From Tetracentron sinense (taxonomy: Eukaryota > Streptophyta > Magnoliopsida > Trochodendrales > Trochodendraceae): a stretch of DNA of 64,000 nucleotides. The notes beneath the pieces were generated by a model, which was given only the letters and a program-made list of their open reading frames with translations, made no database searches and was not told the DNA's origin. The translations under genes were made by a program, and so were the position numbers. The DNA lies in the NCBI GenBank assembly GCA_015143295.1, contig CM026557.1, forward strand, positions 35,349,965-35,413,964, in the 5' to 3' direction. Position 1 is the first letter of the stretch. Every line of letters starts with the position of its first letter. Below are positions 9,701 through 21,164 of this stretch, piece after piece.

Positions 9701-10059
9701 GCCACATGTCACACATATTGTGGTAGCCTGAGACCACTTTTTGGCATCAGCCAAAGAGAATCCGAGGCCCTCTAATCCAACTCGACCCATTTACAAAGTA
9801 CTAGTCAAGATGGGCACGGGCAGTTGAAGAAGAAGCAGCAATAAGAACTGTTATCCAAAAAATTTTTAATAAACAAAGAAAAGAATTGGTCCATGCTTAG
9901 GAAAAATTACAATTTACACTAGTAAACATCATTCATCTGTCACATAGAATACAGTTGCTTTCTATTAATTTAAACTATTCAGAAGCATAAGAGCGAATCA
10001 TATTTACCTAATTCTTGAATAAAAATTAGGATTTTTACACTTTCCCAACCAATTGCTTT

Positions 10060-10690
10060 TAGGTTGATGACCATCAATGTACTCATTTTGTTCCCCTTCT
10101 TCTCCATTCTCTTCCACCACTTGGAAAAAAATAATCAAATAAAAAGTAACAAGTGATGATCAATGGCGGAAATACTATAATAAGGCTTAAGAGTCAATGC
10201 TTAATACACTCAAAAGGTGCATACAACTCCTATGTTTCCAATATTTATTATTTTGCTCCGTCACTGCATGAGCTTTCATCAAAAGATCATTTACAATCAA
10301 ACCAAAAAAATCAATTAGATTTCCCTTCCAGGAAGGTACCAGACTCTAATAGGCAGTTCAGGAGGTCATTGCCTATGCTCTTTACTATATCCTCTTGTTC
10401 AAAATAGCAAATGAAAATACTGATTGGATTTTGGTGAAAATGTCAAACTGATTTTGCAATTATTGATGAGGAATATATCAAGGTGTTACATTCCAAAACA
10501 AGCGAACCTTGTTATATCATAAATATGTATTTAAAAAAGAAAAACAGTACCCGTATGGTTTGTACCTCATGTTCTGAATCTCCTTTTTCAAGTGGTGCTT
10601 CTTCCTCTTTGTCAATTTATATACTTTTGAAAGCTTCCACAAGGTTGATGTTCAATTTCTCAGCGTGGCTTAAGATTCATTCGCAGGAGG
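10060..10690 (-). other. Exon-like segments on the minus strand, no product recognised
   Basis: Short minus-strand frames look protein-like: near 10620-10680 (HAEKLNINLVEAFKS), 10555-10615 (DKEEEAPLEKGDSEHEV), 10310-10400 (QEDIVKSIGNDLLNCLLE) and 10065-10125 (QVVEENGEEGEQNEYIDG). Some abut plausible splice signals. They could be exons of a host gene or a decayed copy of one. I do not recognise the product and a contiguous model cannot be built by eye. The surrounding A+T-rich sequence (9.8-11.7 kb) shows nothing else clear. Confidence 0.22.
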
Positions 10691-11759
10691 ATAAGAACCC
10701 CAAAAAAAGTAATCAAAAGAAAGTAATTCATAAATGGCACATATCAAAATCGGCATACATGGAGTGCTCCATTATAATCACCAAATTTAGATTTGTGCGG
10801 CAATAAACATGACAAAATAATTTCGCTGAGAAAGAAAAAGTAAAAGATCTAGCAAGAAGGCCATAGAGTCATAGCATTGGCTAGACATAAACCAAATAAT
10901 TTCGTTGATTGATAATAATTTTTGTGTACTTGTAGTATTTGTAATTAATTTTGGGAAAACATCCAATAGCTCAAATAACCATGATAAGGTTGTAGATTAA
11001 GCATTGAAACCATAGATTAAAGGTGAAAAACCATACCAATATCTAAGTTTATCTTCATAGTTTACTTGTGCTAATAAATATATACCATCTTTGACAAAAT
11101 AAATATTATTTTCTTGATCTGAATTGGACAAAATAGATGTTGGGGGAGGCCAAGGTAGATAAGATCATAAGAGAAAATTACTTAATTAAGATAAAGTGAC
11201 AGAATTGAGCATTTCTCTAAGAAATACAATAGCTGTTAATTTGCATTATTATTACATCCAAATATGTAAAGGGTCTATAACTAATTATGATAACTAATAT
11301 AGCATTGACAACAGAAGCTGCTATTTAAACCTTAGTCTCATTGGTAAGTCTATACCACAACTATCTTAGAATTGCATTTGATATGTCTCTGTAATTGACA
11401 ACCTAAGTGAAGAAGCAGATTTGATACATGTACCTTAACTCCTCAAAGGGCTTAGAGTTCGTCATAAATTCAAAAATGTTTAACAAGAACCCGCTCATTT
11501 GTCAATGTCACCGTTATATTTCTCTGCAAAGGATGACACTGCTGCACATTCTAAAGATCATGTATGCTTCCAACAGATCCATTAGTCAGAGAATCTAACA
11601 ATGCAACAACAAAAGCGTCTTTCTAAGCTGTTCTTGGTGAGCAAAAATTCTCATGACATGCAGGTCTCAGAGTTCTAAGCACAAGAGCTACAGTAGATAA
11701 TGCAGGGACAATCATGCTTCTATGACAGTAGGGGTCGCTGGAATTGGTACCTAGTGGGT

Positions 11760-11945
11760 GTAAGCTCGAGCCTGTACCTTAGATGGTTGACATACTGTAT
11801 TGCAATCACGAGGTTGCATGTTCAAGTCGAGTTTAAACTTTAAACTCACCAAATCAGGAAGGATTTGCATTGAGAAGAGAATCATTGGGAGATTTTTGCT
11901 TGTTGTTTACACTAATTCCCATTGTCAAGGGTTAAAAATCCTCTC
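11760..11945 (+). mobile_element. SINE-like tRNA-derived unit
   Basis: TACCTTAGATGGTTGACATA resembles a pol III A box (tRNA D arm). About 40 bp on, GAGGTTGCATGTTCAAGTCG resembles a B box. A non-tRNA body follows up to about 11945. No clear 3' tail or target duplication is seen, and the copia element begins shortly after. A degraded tRNA-related SINE is the best reading. Confidence 0.35.
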
Positions 11946-11972
11946 ATTGTGTTGATTGCTTATAGGATGCTT

Positions 11973-12280
11973 TGTTGGGTCCCGTAAATGAGAGGAGAGG
12001 ACGAAATAGATGGAAGGAAGGGAGGAAGGTATTGCCGTGAGGCTGGGTGTCGCAATTCAGAGGGCTCTTTCTATAGGAGCAGATCTCTCTTATGCTTTTT
12101 GGAGCATCTTTCTCATGGGGTTTAATCCCCTTATATAGATCTGTAATAGTAACTCCTCTCCTAAATTTAGCCATGAATTGGAGACATAATGGGATTTTAT
12201 GACACACTAATGAGTGCCTTTATACCTGTTGTTACTCATTCATAGAGTAACTGATGGCTCCATGGCCACAAATGCCAACA
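11973..12280 (-). repeat. Left LTR (3' LTR) of the 12-15 kb element
   Basis: TGTTGGG...CCAACA, 308 bp, differing by eye from the right LTR at about two places. It contains a TATA-like TATATAAGG on the minus strand at about 12131-12139. Confidence 0.85.
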
Positions 12281-12389
12281 TCTCCCACTTGGCCATGAGA
12301 GCCAAAAATCTCCCACTTGGCCATGTGGGGATTACATATCATAAAATTCTTCTCAACTGAAGAAGTTAACCATTATGAATATGTCAAGC

Positions 12390-12625
12390 TATGAGGTTTT
12401 CACAACATCGTTGTATATGTCCCTCATGCTACAATTATTATGAGGTTTTCCCGATGTACACGGATATGCCCTTCATGCTACAGTCATGAGGTTTTCCCAA
12501 TGTACACGGATATACCTGTCATGCTCCAATCATGAGGTTTTCCCAATGCACATGGATATGCCCTTCATGCTATAATCATGAGGTTTTCCCAATGTACACG
12601 GATATGTCTTTCATGACAAAATCTC
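12390..12625. repeat. 46-bp tandem repeat inside the copia-type element
   Basis: ATGAGGTTTTCCCAATGTAC followed by ACGGATATGCCCTTCATGCT recurs about five times, starting near 12391, 12440, 12486, 12532 and 12578. The period of 46 is not a multiple of three, so the array is not coding. It lies next to the element's 3' LTR. Confidence 0.75.
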
Positions 12626-15067
12626 AAGTTCAAATAATGCCCAAATATACTTATGTATCTCATAAGATTTACTCCCACTAATCAATGGATTTACCATTGT
12701 GAACATACACACCTTCATGAGATTTTACACTCTATCTGCGGTTATCTACTCATAACAAAATAATAAGGTGTCAAATAAATATACATATATACAAATATAT
12801 ATCATATGTCATAAGGTTTTACACACATTTATCAGTGGATTTCCCATTATAAACATATACATCATGAAGTTTTACATGCCTTTGTGGTTGTGTCTCTCAT
12901 GATAAATTTCTTAGAATTCACTGACTTAGGCATCCCTAAGTCCTATAAAGCCAATAAGCTTTAAAATAATTCTGCACTTCTGCCTTTATCAAGGATTTTA
13001 CAATCATCAACTTAATTAAGGTAAGTAATTTACAATTATCTCATCTTATATTTTTCAACATCTTGAATGTAATAATATTGCACTTCAATATATTTATCCT
13101 TTTGAGTTATCAACGCTACTTTAAATTCAGTCTCATAACAGTCTAATTTTCACAAACATAAGTGAATTAACCCGTCGATTTTGCCGATCTTCATATTCTC
13201 TATGAAGTGTTTTATCCAAACGGTATTAAGATGAGATAATATTAAAACTATAAACCAAGTTTTATATGAGCACATAAACATTACATATTTGTTTCTTACT
13301 TTACCGAGAAATACCAACTCCTCCAAAGAATAAAACCTGAGATGGATTTTTATCATCTTTATATATTCCCAGTAAAATTAGCATCTGTATATCCAAGAAC
13401 TTTAAGATCAAAAGCTTGAAATATAGTTTAAGATGCTTAATTTCTATTAATAGCAACATAGGATTCCTTGGCCCACTTGCCAATAAAGCATCACAATTCA
13501 TATATATCATGCTTTTATAATTTTGACAAGTCTTGAAGTTTTCTCAATGAAATACATGTGATTTACCATTGCGTTTACCTTTTTAATATATGACTATTAT
13601 TATTTTATATTATAGGTTTCATCCTATATTTCAACATGAGATTATTATCATATTCCTCCATAAAGTTTATCATACTTGAATTCAATAGCCACAGTAATTT
13701 AATTCGAGAGTACTAAAATCTATAAATATACTCCCACTATTCTATACATGTCTATTAAGACAATATATTAGCCACATGCTAAATGCATATGTTGATTATC
13801 ACTGAACATGGAATTAAAGCTAAGATTCTTAGCATTTTTAACCAATGTCATTAACCACGTTATTTGTACACTATAAATTTCATATTCGTGTTTTTCACCT
13901 TATTGCTAGTGTACTTTATCTTAGTCATAAAATTCATATGACCTACTAACATAGTATGCAATATATTGTGTAAATTAACAAATAATGTAAATAGTTCAAG
14001 TTTCAGAATTCTGACCATTTATTTGTAGCTTTACCATAGCGTATGTGCATCTAAGATTTCTGAAGTGCAATCCATTCTTTATTGTGTTCTCCGCGTCTCC
14101 AAAATCACACTGGTTCAAAAAAGATTTGAAATCGGAGATATCAACTCCGATATTGCAAAATTCCGAAGTTGATACAGAGTAAATATTCATTTGCTTAACA
14201 CTGTATCCAAAACAATGTTGATTGACCCGTATCCTCATTGAGTTGGCTTGATTCGGCTTGACACATCTCGGCTCGATAGGTTCGGCTTTGTTGGTGTGCT
14301 CGGCTAGATTAAGCTTCTATAATGACATGTACTACACAATACACATCACAAAAGAGCTAATACACTTAATCGGTGTATATACTCAACCCTCTAGAAATTC
14401 AAATTCCTTTGATCACTTTCCCTCTCTTGTCTTATCTCAATCACTCAAAACAATAAAGCTGAAAAAGCCTTATCATCTTCAAGCCTTACTTACGTTACTT
14501 GTAAAGAAAACTTTCTTTCCTTCAAGAAAGAATAGGCCGAAACCACGAAACCTTTCTGAACCCCAACAATCCGAATACCTTACTCCGCCGACTCGGCGAT
14601 GATACATGTCCATGTCCTTTCCTCATCAAGCCATGCCGCGGCATCATGGCGGCTATGCCGGCATAGGGAGAGAGATTAGATCGGTGACGATCGGCTTGAA
14701 AAAAAAAAAAAAAAACCATATGATGGAACCGATTTTTGAAGCTGGCTCCCGCGATTTAGGCCCAAGGGAGATCGAAGCCGTTTTAGAAGACAACATTCAA
14801 TTGATTACAGGATCTGGGCGAATTTAATTACCGAAAATTCTCCAAATGCCCAGCATCAAGAGTCAACAGAGCAGAAAAGGTGAAGTGGATTTCTAGCATT
14901 TTGACATGAATAGAGATGGAGGCCTCAACAGAGAGGATCGGTGTCCCTAAGAACACGATGGCGTACGTCCAAAACTGGGTTTCTTATAACCGGCATTTCC
15001 AGAAATCTCTTCCTTTCCCTTTTCCTCTTTCTCAATGAAAGACTTCCCATGTTTGCTCTGATACCAC

Positions 15068-15376
15068 TGTTGGGTCCCGTAAATGAGAGGAGAGGAAGAA
15101 ATAGATGGAAGGAAGGGAGGAAGGTATTGCCGTGAGGCTGGGTGTCGCAATTCAGAGGGCTCTTTCTATAGGAGCAGATCTCTCTTATGCTTTTTGGAGC
15201 ATCTTTCTCATGGGGTTTAATCCCCTTATATAGATCTGTAATAGTAACTCCTCTCCTAAATTATAGCCATGAATTGGAGACATAATGGGATTTTATGACA
15301 CACTAATGAGTGCCTTTATACCTGTTGTTACTCATTCATAGAGTAACTGATGGCTCCATGGCCACAAATGCCAACA
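15068..15376 (-). repeat. Right LTR (5' LTR) of the 12-15 kb element
   Basis: 309 bp, near-identical to 11973-12280. The primer-binding-site complement lies immediately inside it (15055-15067), which fixes the orientation. Confidence 0.85.
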
Positions 15377-15672
15377 TGCTTCCAGTCTATGCATTGACTA
15401 CATTCTGACGAACGAACATGATCTTAAAGCAGAAAGTAGATATAATTATGAACATGAATGAGACAAAAAGAGATAATTGGAACCCCAATCATATTCTAAG
15501 TGGATTAGAAGCTTTGCCTTAGATTGAGTTTGCAAATTTTCTCCCCTTTTAAGGTTAAACTTGAACTATTAATAATTCCCCAATCCAACACTGACAATGT
15601 TGCTGTTAAATTTTTTCAACCATGATGCATAATGTTTGTCATTAAAGTAGTTATAATTGAGGTTAAACTCAC

Positions 15673-15781
15673 CTAAACCTTTTATAGAAGTGTTTGAGAC
15701 ATTTGGAAGAGGGGGACTGCCATCTTGGAAGCATATAATGGGCAACATAGATCTAGGAAGCTTTTCGATGCTCTCTTTATC
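15673..15781 (-). other. Exon-like segment with good splice signals, product unknown
   Basis: On the minus strand GTGCGCAG precedes GATAAAGAG at 15781 and a strong donor (TTTAG followed by GTGAGT) closes the segment at 15673. The 109 nt read without stops as DKESIEKLPRSMLPIICFQD, then GSPPLPNVSNTSIKGL. The composition is protein-like but I do not recognise it. A tandem repeat (15784-15960) sits directly upstream of the acceptor. It may be an exon of an unidentified minus-strand gene spanning 10-17 kb, or a relic. Confidence 0.25.
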
Positions 15782-16769
15782 CTGCGCACAATGTGAACCA
15801 TGAGTAAAAGGACGCAATGGAACTGAATCATAACTTTAACTTTTAATGAGTCATTCTGCACACAATGTGAATCATGAGTAAAGGAAAGATGCAATGGAAC
15901 TGAAACACTATGTGAAGTAAATTTTTTATGACGCATAACTTTAACTTTTAATGAGTCGAGGATGAGTGTGTGCCATGGAGATTTTGGAAACGTAACGTAA
16001 ATTCTAATGAATCAGATTACACCTATGAAACAAAGATTCTCACTTTATGAGTTTGGTAGTATACTCAACAAGGTCTACATCTGATACTATTGCCATTGAA
16101 ATTAAAGAGAACCAAGGTGGCAGATCAACTGAAAAAAGTCATACACATGCCTCAAATTTCATAACGAAACAACATAAACACCAAAGCCCTGACGTGCAAG
16201 CATTGTTGTTTTTATTCCAAAAGTAATCACATGATATGGGTATCAAGCAGAAAATAGTGAACTTGTCCTGTAACTCCTAATGCAAAATCCCTACTCAATC
16301 AATAATGTTAGTCAGTAAAACTATATCTAAATAAAAAAGTCATGATAAATGTACAAATAAATCAGTACTACATAGCTATTATTGAAATGTCTAGAAGACA
16401 TGTATCATCTGCAAAAGAGAAAAAAATCTCAAGCAATAAGGGAGATCTAATTGCTATTGCCTTGGACGAAATCAAGGGGTTGGCACATGTAAATTGGTGG
16501 AGATACATAGATGTAGAGCATATAAAACTAATAGGTTATTTTGCCAGTATGAGCAAAACAAATCTCTGATCCAAAGAGGGAGAACTTCCACCTTTCTATG
16601 ATTTACTTTTAGGTGGCCTTAGGTGAAAATTATAGCTCCATACATCACGTCAATATCTAAGCAAAACACAGAAAAAAGGACAAATGGTTAAGGAGCACCA
16701 AGTAATCAATAAATTTTTTTTGACAATAAAAGAGATGATCACCTCAATCTAGAAGAATCAAATCGAATG

Positions 16770-17090
16770 CTAAAATCTCACAAGCTTTGCTGGGGCGATA
16801 CTTGCAGTATCTGTGGTGGCTGCTAGTTGCAAACCAGCAGGGCTGAGGCTGATGGGGTTACTGTGGAGACTCGTATGGAGGATGTGAAAAAAACAGGGGA
16901 TGGTGAGGTACCTTTGACAGTGGAAAAAATTCTCGTAACATGTGGAGAGATCAATAACGCGTGGAGAAAGAAATTTTTCAAGGGTCATGTGTAGTTTACA
17001 GACGTTTTCTTTAGCAGCACAGATTCTATGGATCATTTTTTTTGGAACCTCACTAAATAGTACGCAATGTTTTACAAAATCCATCGCCAT
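16770..17090 (-). CDS. Hypothetical minus-strand ORF or first exon
   Basis: An ATG at 17090 (MAMDFVKHCVLFSEVPKKMI) opens 106 codons. The first 58 or so look coherent (KENVCKLHMTLEKFLSPRVI, DLSTCYENFFHC) and are followed by a possible donor (CAAAG followed by GTACCT) at about 16909. The downstream residues look like intron read-through, so the real coding part may end there. No domain is recognised. It could be the first exon of the gene suggested by the segments at 15.7 and 10.0-10.7 kb; that link is speculative. Confidence 0.25.
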   Translation of the reverse strand: MAMDFVKHCVLFSEVPKKMIHRICAAKENVCKLHMTLEKFLSPRVIDLSTCYENFFHCQRYLTIPCFFHILHTSLHSNPISLSPAGLQLAATTDTASIAPAKLVRF

Positions 17091-17565
17091 AAGAGGGGAG
17101 CATAAACTCTGCTGAGAATCAACAACTATTAAGTCTAGAGAATCAACAACTATGATACATAGTCATTCTCAAATATTAAAAAATTTACTTAAAAAAGTGT
17201 AGACATTAACAGAAAATAAAATGGTGATATAAAAAATCTGCAAAAGGTATTGAGACTCCAACCCTAATTTCAAAAACCGAGTCTTCTAGGTATGGGGAAG
17301 GGCTTTTGCTATTAACTGTAGAACTGATATATATATATATATATGTATCCAGAATGGTAAAACAATGGAGAAGGAGAGTCAAAATGACTCAAACCAAAGT
17401 ATTAATCCCCTCATGACTTTACCCAAGATTAAACTAAATGAATGCTTTGATCATTGTTAAAGCTAGACCTGAATAATAAGGGCTTTTTTTTTAATTGGTA
17501 AGGCTTTCTTCAACGAGCAAACACCTAGTATACGTAGGATTTTTCTACCCCTTTAGGGTGAATAG

Positions 17566-18162
17566 CATGGTTTAAAAAATCACCGAAACCGTTACGTAAC
17601 GCTTGTTACGTAAAGGTTTCGGTGGCCTCCGATACCCGATACCGTACCTTCACCCGTTTATTCCGAAACAAAAGGTTTCGGTGGCCTCCGATACCCGATA
17701 CCGTACCTTCACCCGTTTATTCCGAAACAAAACCGTAACGCCCAAAACCGTTACGTAACGGGTGTTACGCCCAATACGTAAATGTTTCGATCGTAGGATT
17801 GAGTTCTGAAAATCCCTAAACTCATTCTAGAATCTCATCTTTATTTCCTTTCTTCTTCTCTACCTATTCTTAGTACCCTTTTTTTTCCTAAAATCATTTT
17901 GTTTTTTATCGATTAACAACTTGATTTGAGATTTAATTAATAGATTTGAAGGAATCCAAGGCTTCTTTATTTCGGGTATGTTTCAACCCTCGACTCATCT
18001 AATTTTCTTATTTCTAAATTTTGAGCTTCATATTGGTTTTAAAAGTATCTTGTTACTAATTTATTATACGTTTTTATTTTTTTATTTTTTTAAAGCAAAA
18101 AAGAAAAAAATAAGTAAAGGCCGTAGCCGTTACGGTGTCCGAAACCCTTTTTTAAAACCTTG
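17566..18162. mobile_element. hAT MITE with perfect 8-bp target duplication
   Basis: Ends CATGGTTTAAAAAA and (inverted) CAAGGTTTTAAAAAA are flanked by GTGAATAG on both sides (17558-17565 and 18163-18170). The subterminal region repeats CCGTTACGTAACG motifs. A 59-bp unit (GGTTTCGGTGGCCTCCGATA followed by CCCGATACCG) is tandemly duplicated at 17615-17732. No transposase is encoded (597 bp). Confidence 0.85.
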
Positions 18163-18350
18163 GTGAATAGTTAATTGCAAGTGAACAAGGTTGTTAAAAC
18201 TATACCAGATTTTAATACTAAAGCAAGTAATATCCACCCTTGGAAAATGTATTAGTAACAGCATGTCAAATTCAATTTATATTAAAAAGTAAATGTATTT
18301 AATACTAGTTATTGCACAACATTACTGTAAGTTGAGGTATTTAACACTTA

Positions 18351-18497
18351 CCCTATGTTTGGTTGCCAAGAAAATAAGCAAAAACATGGAAAATAAAAGA
18401 AAATTAGACAAAACACAACTAAAAATTGTATTAGAAATCTATAATTTTCTTTTCTTTTCCATATTTTCACTTATTTTCTCGACAACCAAACATAGCA
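18351..18497. mobile_element. Harbinger/Tourist-type MITE
   Basis: Terminal repeats CCCTATGTTTGGTTG and inverted TGCTATGTTTGGTTG continue as a longer imperfect inverted repeat. They are flanked by TTA on both sides (18348-18350 and 18498-18500), the PIF/Harbinger 3-bp target. 147 bp, non-coding. Confidence 0.75.
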
Positions 18498-18844
18498 TTA
18501 ATGTCTTAAGCAATAAAATTGAACTTAATAGAGTTTAGGGAGGAGTCATTAGAACCATGGCAATGGCCACATGATTACAAGGTAACTAAAACATAGATGA
18601 TTTATATATGTTTGCTCTACTATAGTTGAAAAAAATTGAGGAGGTCTAGCCGACAAAGCTCACCATAAGAAATATATCAGAGGATATATTTCTGAACCTG
18701 GGTGGATAAGTGAGATGTACAAAGGTATGCTACATGTATAGTGAAATTGCTATTTCACCATACTAACTAAACCCATTTTCTGCCATCTAGTTTCTAGTCT
18801 TTAAGAAAGTGTTTGAATGCTCTTTTTGTGCAAATGATAACCTG

Positions 18845-18928
18845 GGGTCAAGTATAGGGTGTTCCTAACCTCCTAACCCTAACTTAGGGTCAAGTATAGG
18901 GTGTTCCTAACCTCCTAACCTCTAACCT
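18845..18928. repeat. 42-bp tandem duplication
   Basis: GGGTCAAGTATAGGGTGTTC followed by CTAACCTCCTAACC occurs at 18845 and 18887. It lies next to the following hAT element. Confidence 0.6.
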
Positions 18929-18946
18929 AGGTAGATAAATGATTAG

Positions 18947-19415
18947 TAGGGCTGTAAACGGATGCGGATATTATCCGTATCCAATTTGTATCCGAATCCG
19001 TTTAGACGGATAATTATCCGGATAGGTATCCGACGGAGTGGATTCGGATAGTAAAATACTATCCGTTTATAATCGGATATGGATTCAGATAATGTTATAT
19101 CCGATTCGATAAATATCTGTCCGATTATATAATATATATAAATAATATATTTTAAATTTATAAAATTAATATAACCTTTAAAATATATTTTTTAATAAAA
19201 ATTTATATATTTTTAAATATTAATTTATATTTTTTAATTAAAAAAAAATTAATCGGATAATTCGGATACTATCTGAATCCGGATATTTTAATCGGAGTCG
19301 GATACGGATATCATATTTCACTATCCACAAGATATTTATTTAGATTTAGATATCCGGATATATAATCGGATGTGAATTTCGGATATACCAATATCCGCTC
19401 CGTTTACAACCTTCA
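18947..19415. mobile_element. hAT MITE
   Basis: The left end TAGGGCTGTAAACGGATGCG and inverted right end TGAAGGTTGTAAACGGAGCG are flanked by ATGATTAG (18939-18946) and TGGATTAG (19416-19423), which agree at six of eight positions. The interior is dominated by TATCCGGATA-like motifs. 469 bp, non-coding. Confidence 0.75.
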
Positions 19416-19901
19416 TGGATTAGGACCAAAGAATGAGAAATCAAAAATAATGAGCAAGTTTGAAATCTATCTAATGCCTTTCAAGTCCACATATTCCAAG
19501 TTCCAACAAAAGGTAACAAATCAAGTGATCCTCTTGAAGTGGTAAAATGTGTTGATTTGCTGTAGGTTTGAGCTTCTCTTAATCCAGCTGCAGCAGGCGT
19601 GCTAGAGATTCTACCCAAAGATGTAGACGCCAAATTGTGATACTATGGTTGGCAGAAAAAGTTCAAAAATATTCATCCAACACGAACAGACAAACCCCTC
19701 AGAATTTTTGAATGATTGAATTAGAACTAAATACAAGAGGAAAATTACAGAGAGACGTTTGATAGCTGTGATGGTGTTTGATGAGAAGTCCGTGGAAGCC
19801 CTAGCAAATCAATTAAAAGTGGAGAACTACAGAGAGGTTTCATACTTGGGATGGCGTTTGAAAAGCTTTGCTGACAGAACCGCCCTTGCTGTCCAAGTTT
19901 A

Positions 19902-20185
19902 GGCTTCAGATTCTCTCTGGCCCGTGCCAGAGAGATGCTCTCGGGCTACCACAAATGAAGCGACAAGCGGAGGGAGAAGTCATTTCATAGGGCCCATGAT
20001 TTTGACTTCTCCCCCCCCTTTATTTGATACATGGTGATAAAATGGTGAGATAAAGAAAGAGATATATCAAATGGGGAGAAGTCAAAAATCATGGGAGAAA
20101 TGAAATGACTTCTCCCTTCACTTGTCGCTTCAATATGGTGGCCCAAGAGCATCTCTCTAGCACGGGCGAGAGAGAATCCAAAGCC
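19902..20185. mobile_element. Mutator-like MITE with perfect 9-bp target duplication
   Basis: The left arm GGCTTCAGATTCTCTCTGGC and inverted right arm GGCTTTGGATTCTCTCTCGC continue for most of the element, giving a long hairpin. It is flanked by CCAAGTTTA on both sides (19893-19901 and 20186-20194). Its 284 bp is the intact relative of the interrupted copy at 8879-9769. Confidence 0.85.
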
Positions 20186-20339
20186 CCAAGTTTAATACTT
20201 ACCTTAAAACAAAATATCTTTACCATTATAATGCCAAAAGCTGGTGTGGCCTGATTTTTCTGAATTTCCCAAACTATCCTTATATAAAACAAAACTTTGA
20301 TTTAATATTTTACTTTAATTCCCAAACTACCCATTGTTC

Positions 20340-20450
20340 ATCTATCTATTTAAAGAATAGAATCACAGCCAATCACGATTGAATTCGGGAAGAGTTCAAT
20401 CGCATCTGCAGGTTAACATGTGTCCTTTTAACTCAACTGTGGTTAGCTCC
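20340..20450. mobile_element. Partial family-F foldback MITE
   Basis: GAATCACAGCCAATCACGAT, then GAATTCGGGAAGAGTTCAAT, matches the left arm at 3825 and onward. The right arm is absent. Confidence 0.5.
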
Positions 20451-20525
20451 TTCTCCTCGCTCTCACGTGCATCGCATGTGCCACCCGCTAGTATATATAT
20501 ATATTTATTTTCTTTATATTAAACT

Positions 20526-21012
20526 AAGCAAAGTACATAAAAACAACTTAACCAAAAAAAAAAAAAAGTACATAAACAAGAAGTCGATAGACCCATAAGG
20601 TTACTTCAAATTTTTCCTGGTAGAAAAAAGACTGTTCAGTTTTAATAAGAGAACGGATTTGGTCTGGCCCTCACTAGACCGTCTGGCTTCACTCACAAAG
20701 CCCTTTATATGTACTTTCAAACCCTGGTTAAGAAATTTTAACTCCCTTAGTTAGTTTTTCTAAATATTTAAGCAAAGTACATAAAAACAACTTAACCAAA
20801 AAAAAAAAAAAGTACATAAACAAGAAGTCGATAGACCCATAAGGTTACTACAAATTTTTCCTGGTAGAAAAAAGACTGTTCAGTTTTAATAAGAGAACGG
20901 ATTTGGTCTGGCCCTCACTAGACCGTCTGGCTTCACTCACAAAGCCCTTTATATGTACTTTCAAACCCTGGTTAAGAAATTTTAACTCCCTTAGTTAGTT
21001 TTTCTAAATATT
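20526..21012. repeat. 244-bp tandem duplication, nearly identical copies
   Basis: The block starting AGCAAAGTACATAAAAACAA and ending near TTAGTTAGTTTTTCTAAATA occurs at about 20526-20769 and 20770-21012. I saw one base difference (ACTTCAAA against ACTACAAA), so it is a very recent duplication or an assembly duplication. It includes the left arm of the MITE that follows. Confidence 0.75.
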
Positions 21013-21164
21013 TTTTTTCTAAAAACAAAGGTTACATGGTTGAACCCTAAGGATTAGTGAATCTTAACCCCATAGTTAAGGGGTGTTATAAGGGATAAGT
21101 GTTGACCTGTGGCATGAGGGCCAAACGGATTTGGTCTCTTGAGGACCGGACCAAATCCCATTCC
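20650..21164. mobile_element. Family-F foldback MITE with duplicated left arm
   Basis: The left end GAACGGATTTGGTCTGGCCC and inverted right end GAATGGGATTTGGTCCGGTC enclose the family block (TTAACTCCCTTAG ... GGTTACATGGTTGAACCCTA ... CCATAGTTAAGGGGTG). The left arm is present twice because of the 244-bp duplication. Confidence 0.5.

Larger units (their letters stand above)
8879..9769. mobile_element. Mutator-like MITE (outer shell of a three-level nest)
   Basis: The left arm starts GCCTCGGATTCTCTCTGAC and the right arm is its inverted copy ending GAGAATCCGAGGC. The flanking 9-mers CTCCGATCC (8870-8878) and CTCTAATCC (9770-9778) differ by two transitions, as expected of an aged 9-bp Mutator target duplication. 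Subtracting the nested hAT element leaves about 270 bp, close to the intact relative at 19902-20185, with which it shares the inner GGTGAGATAAA / AGAGATATCAA region. Confidence 0.7.
11973..15376 (-). mobile_element. Young LTR retrotransposon (copia-type, non-coding interior)
   Basis: Two LTRs of about 308 bp begin TGTTGGG and end CCAACA, and are flanked by a perfect 5-bp target duplication TGCTT (11968-11972 and 15377-15381). A primer-binding-site complement (GCTCTGATACCA) lies next to the right LTR, so the element reads on the minus strand. A polypurine-like tract (read as GGCCAAGTGGGAGA) adjoins the left LTR. The interior (2.8 kb) is short for copia and keeps only remnants, for example an RNase H-like piece near 13300-13420. 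It looks broken throughout, yet the LTRs are almost identical, so insertion is recent. Confidence 0.85.

Noticed and set aside
14600-14830. Plus-strand ORFs ending in a lysine run
   Set aside because: The lysines are an A16 tract. The ORFs lie within the non-coding interior of the copia-type element and have no family match.
16342-16569. Plus-strand ORF of 75 codons
   Set aside because: No splice, homology or compositional support; A+T-rich read-through.
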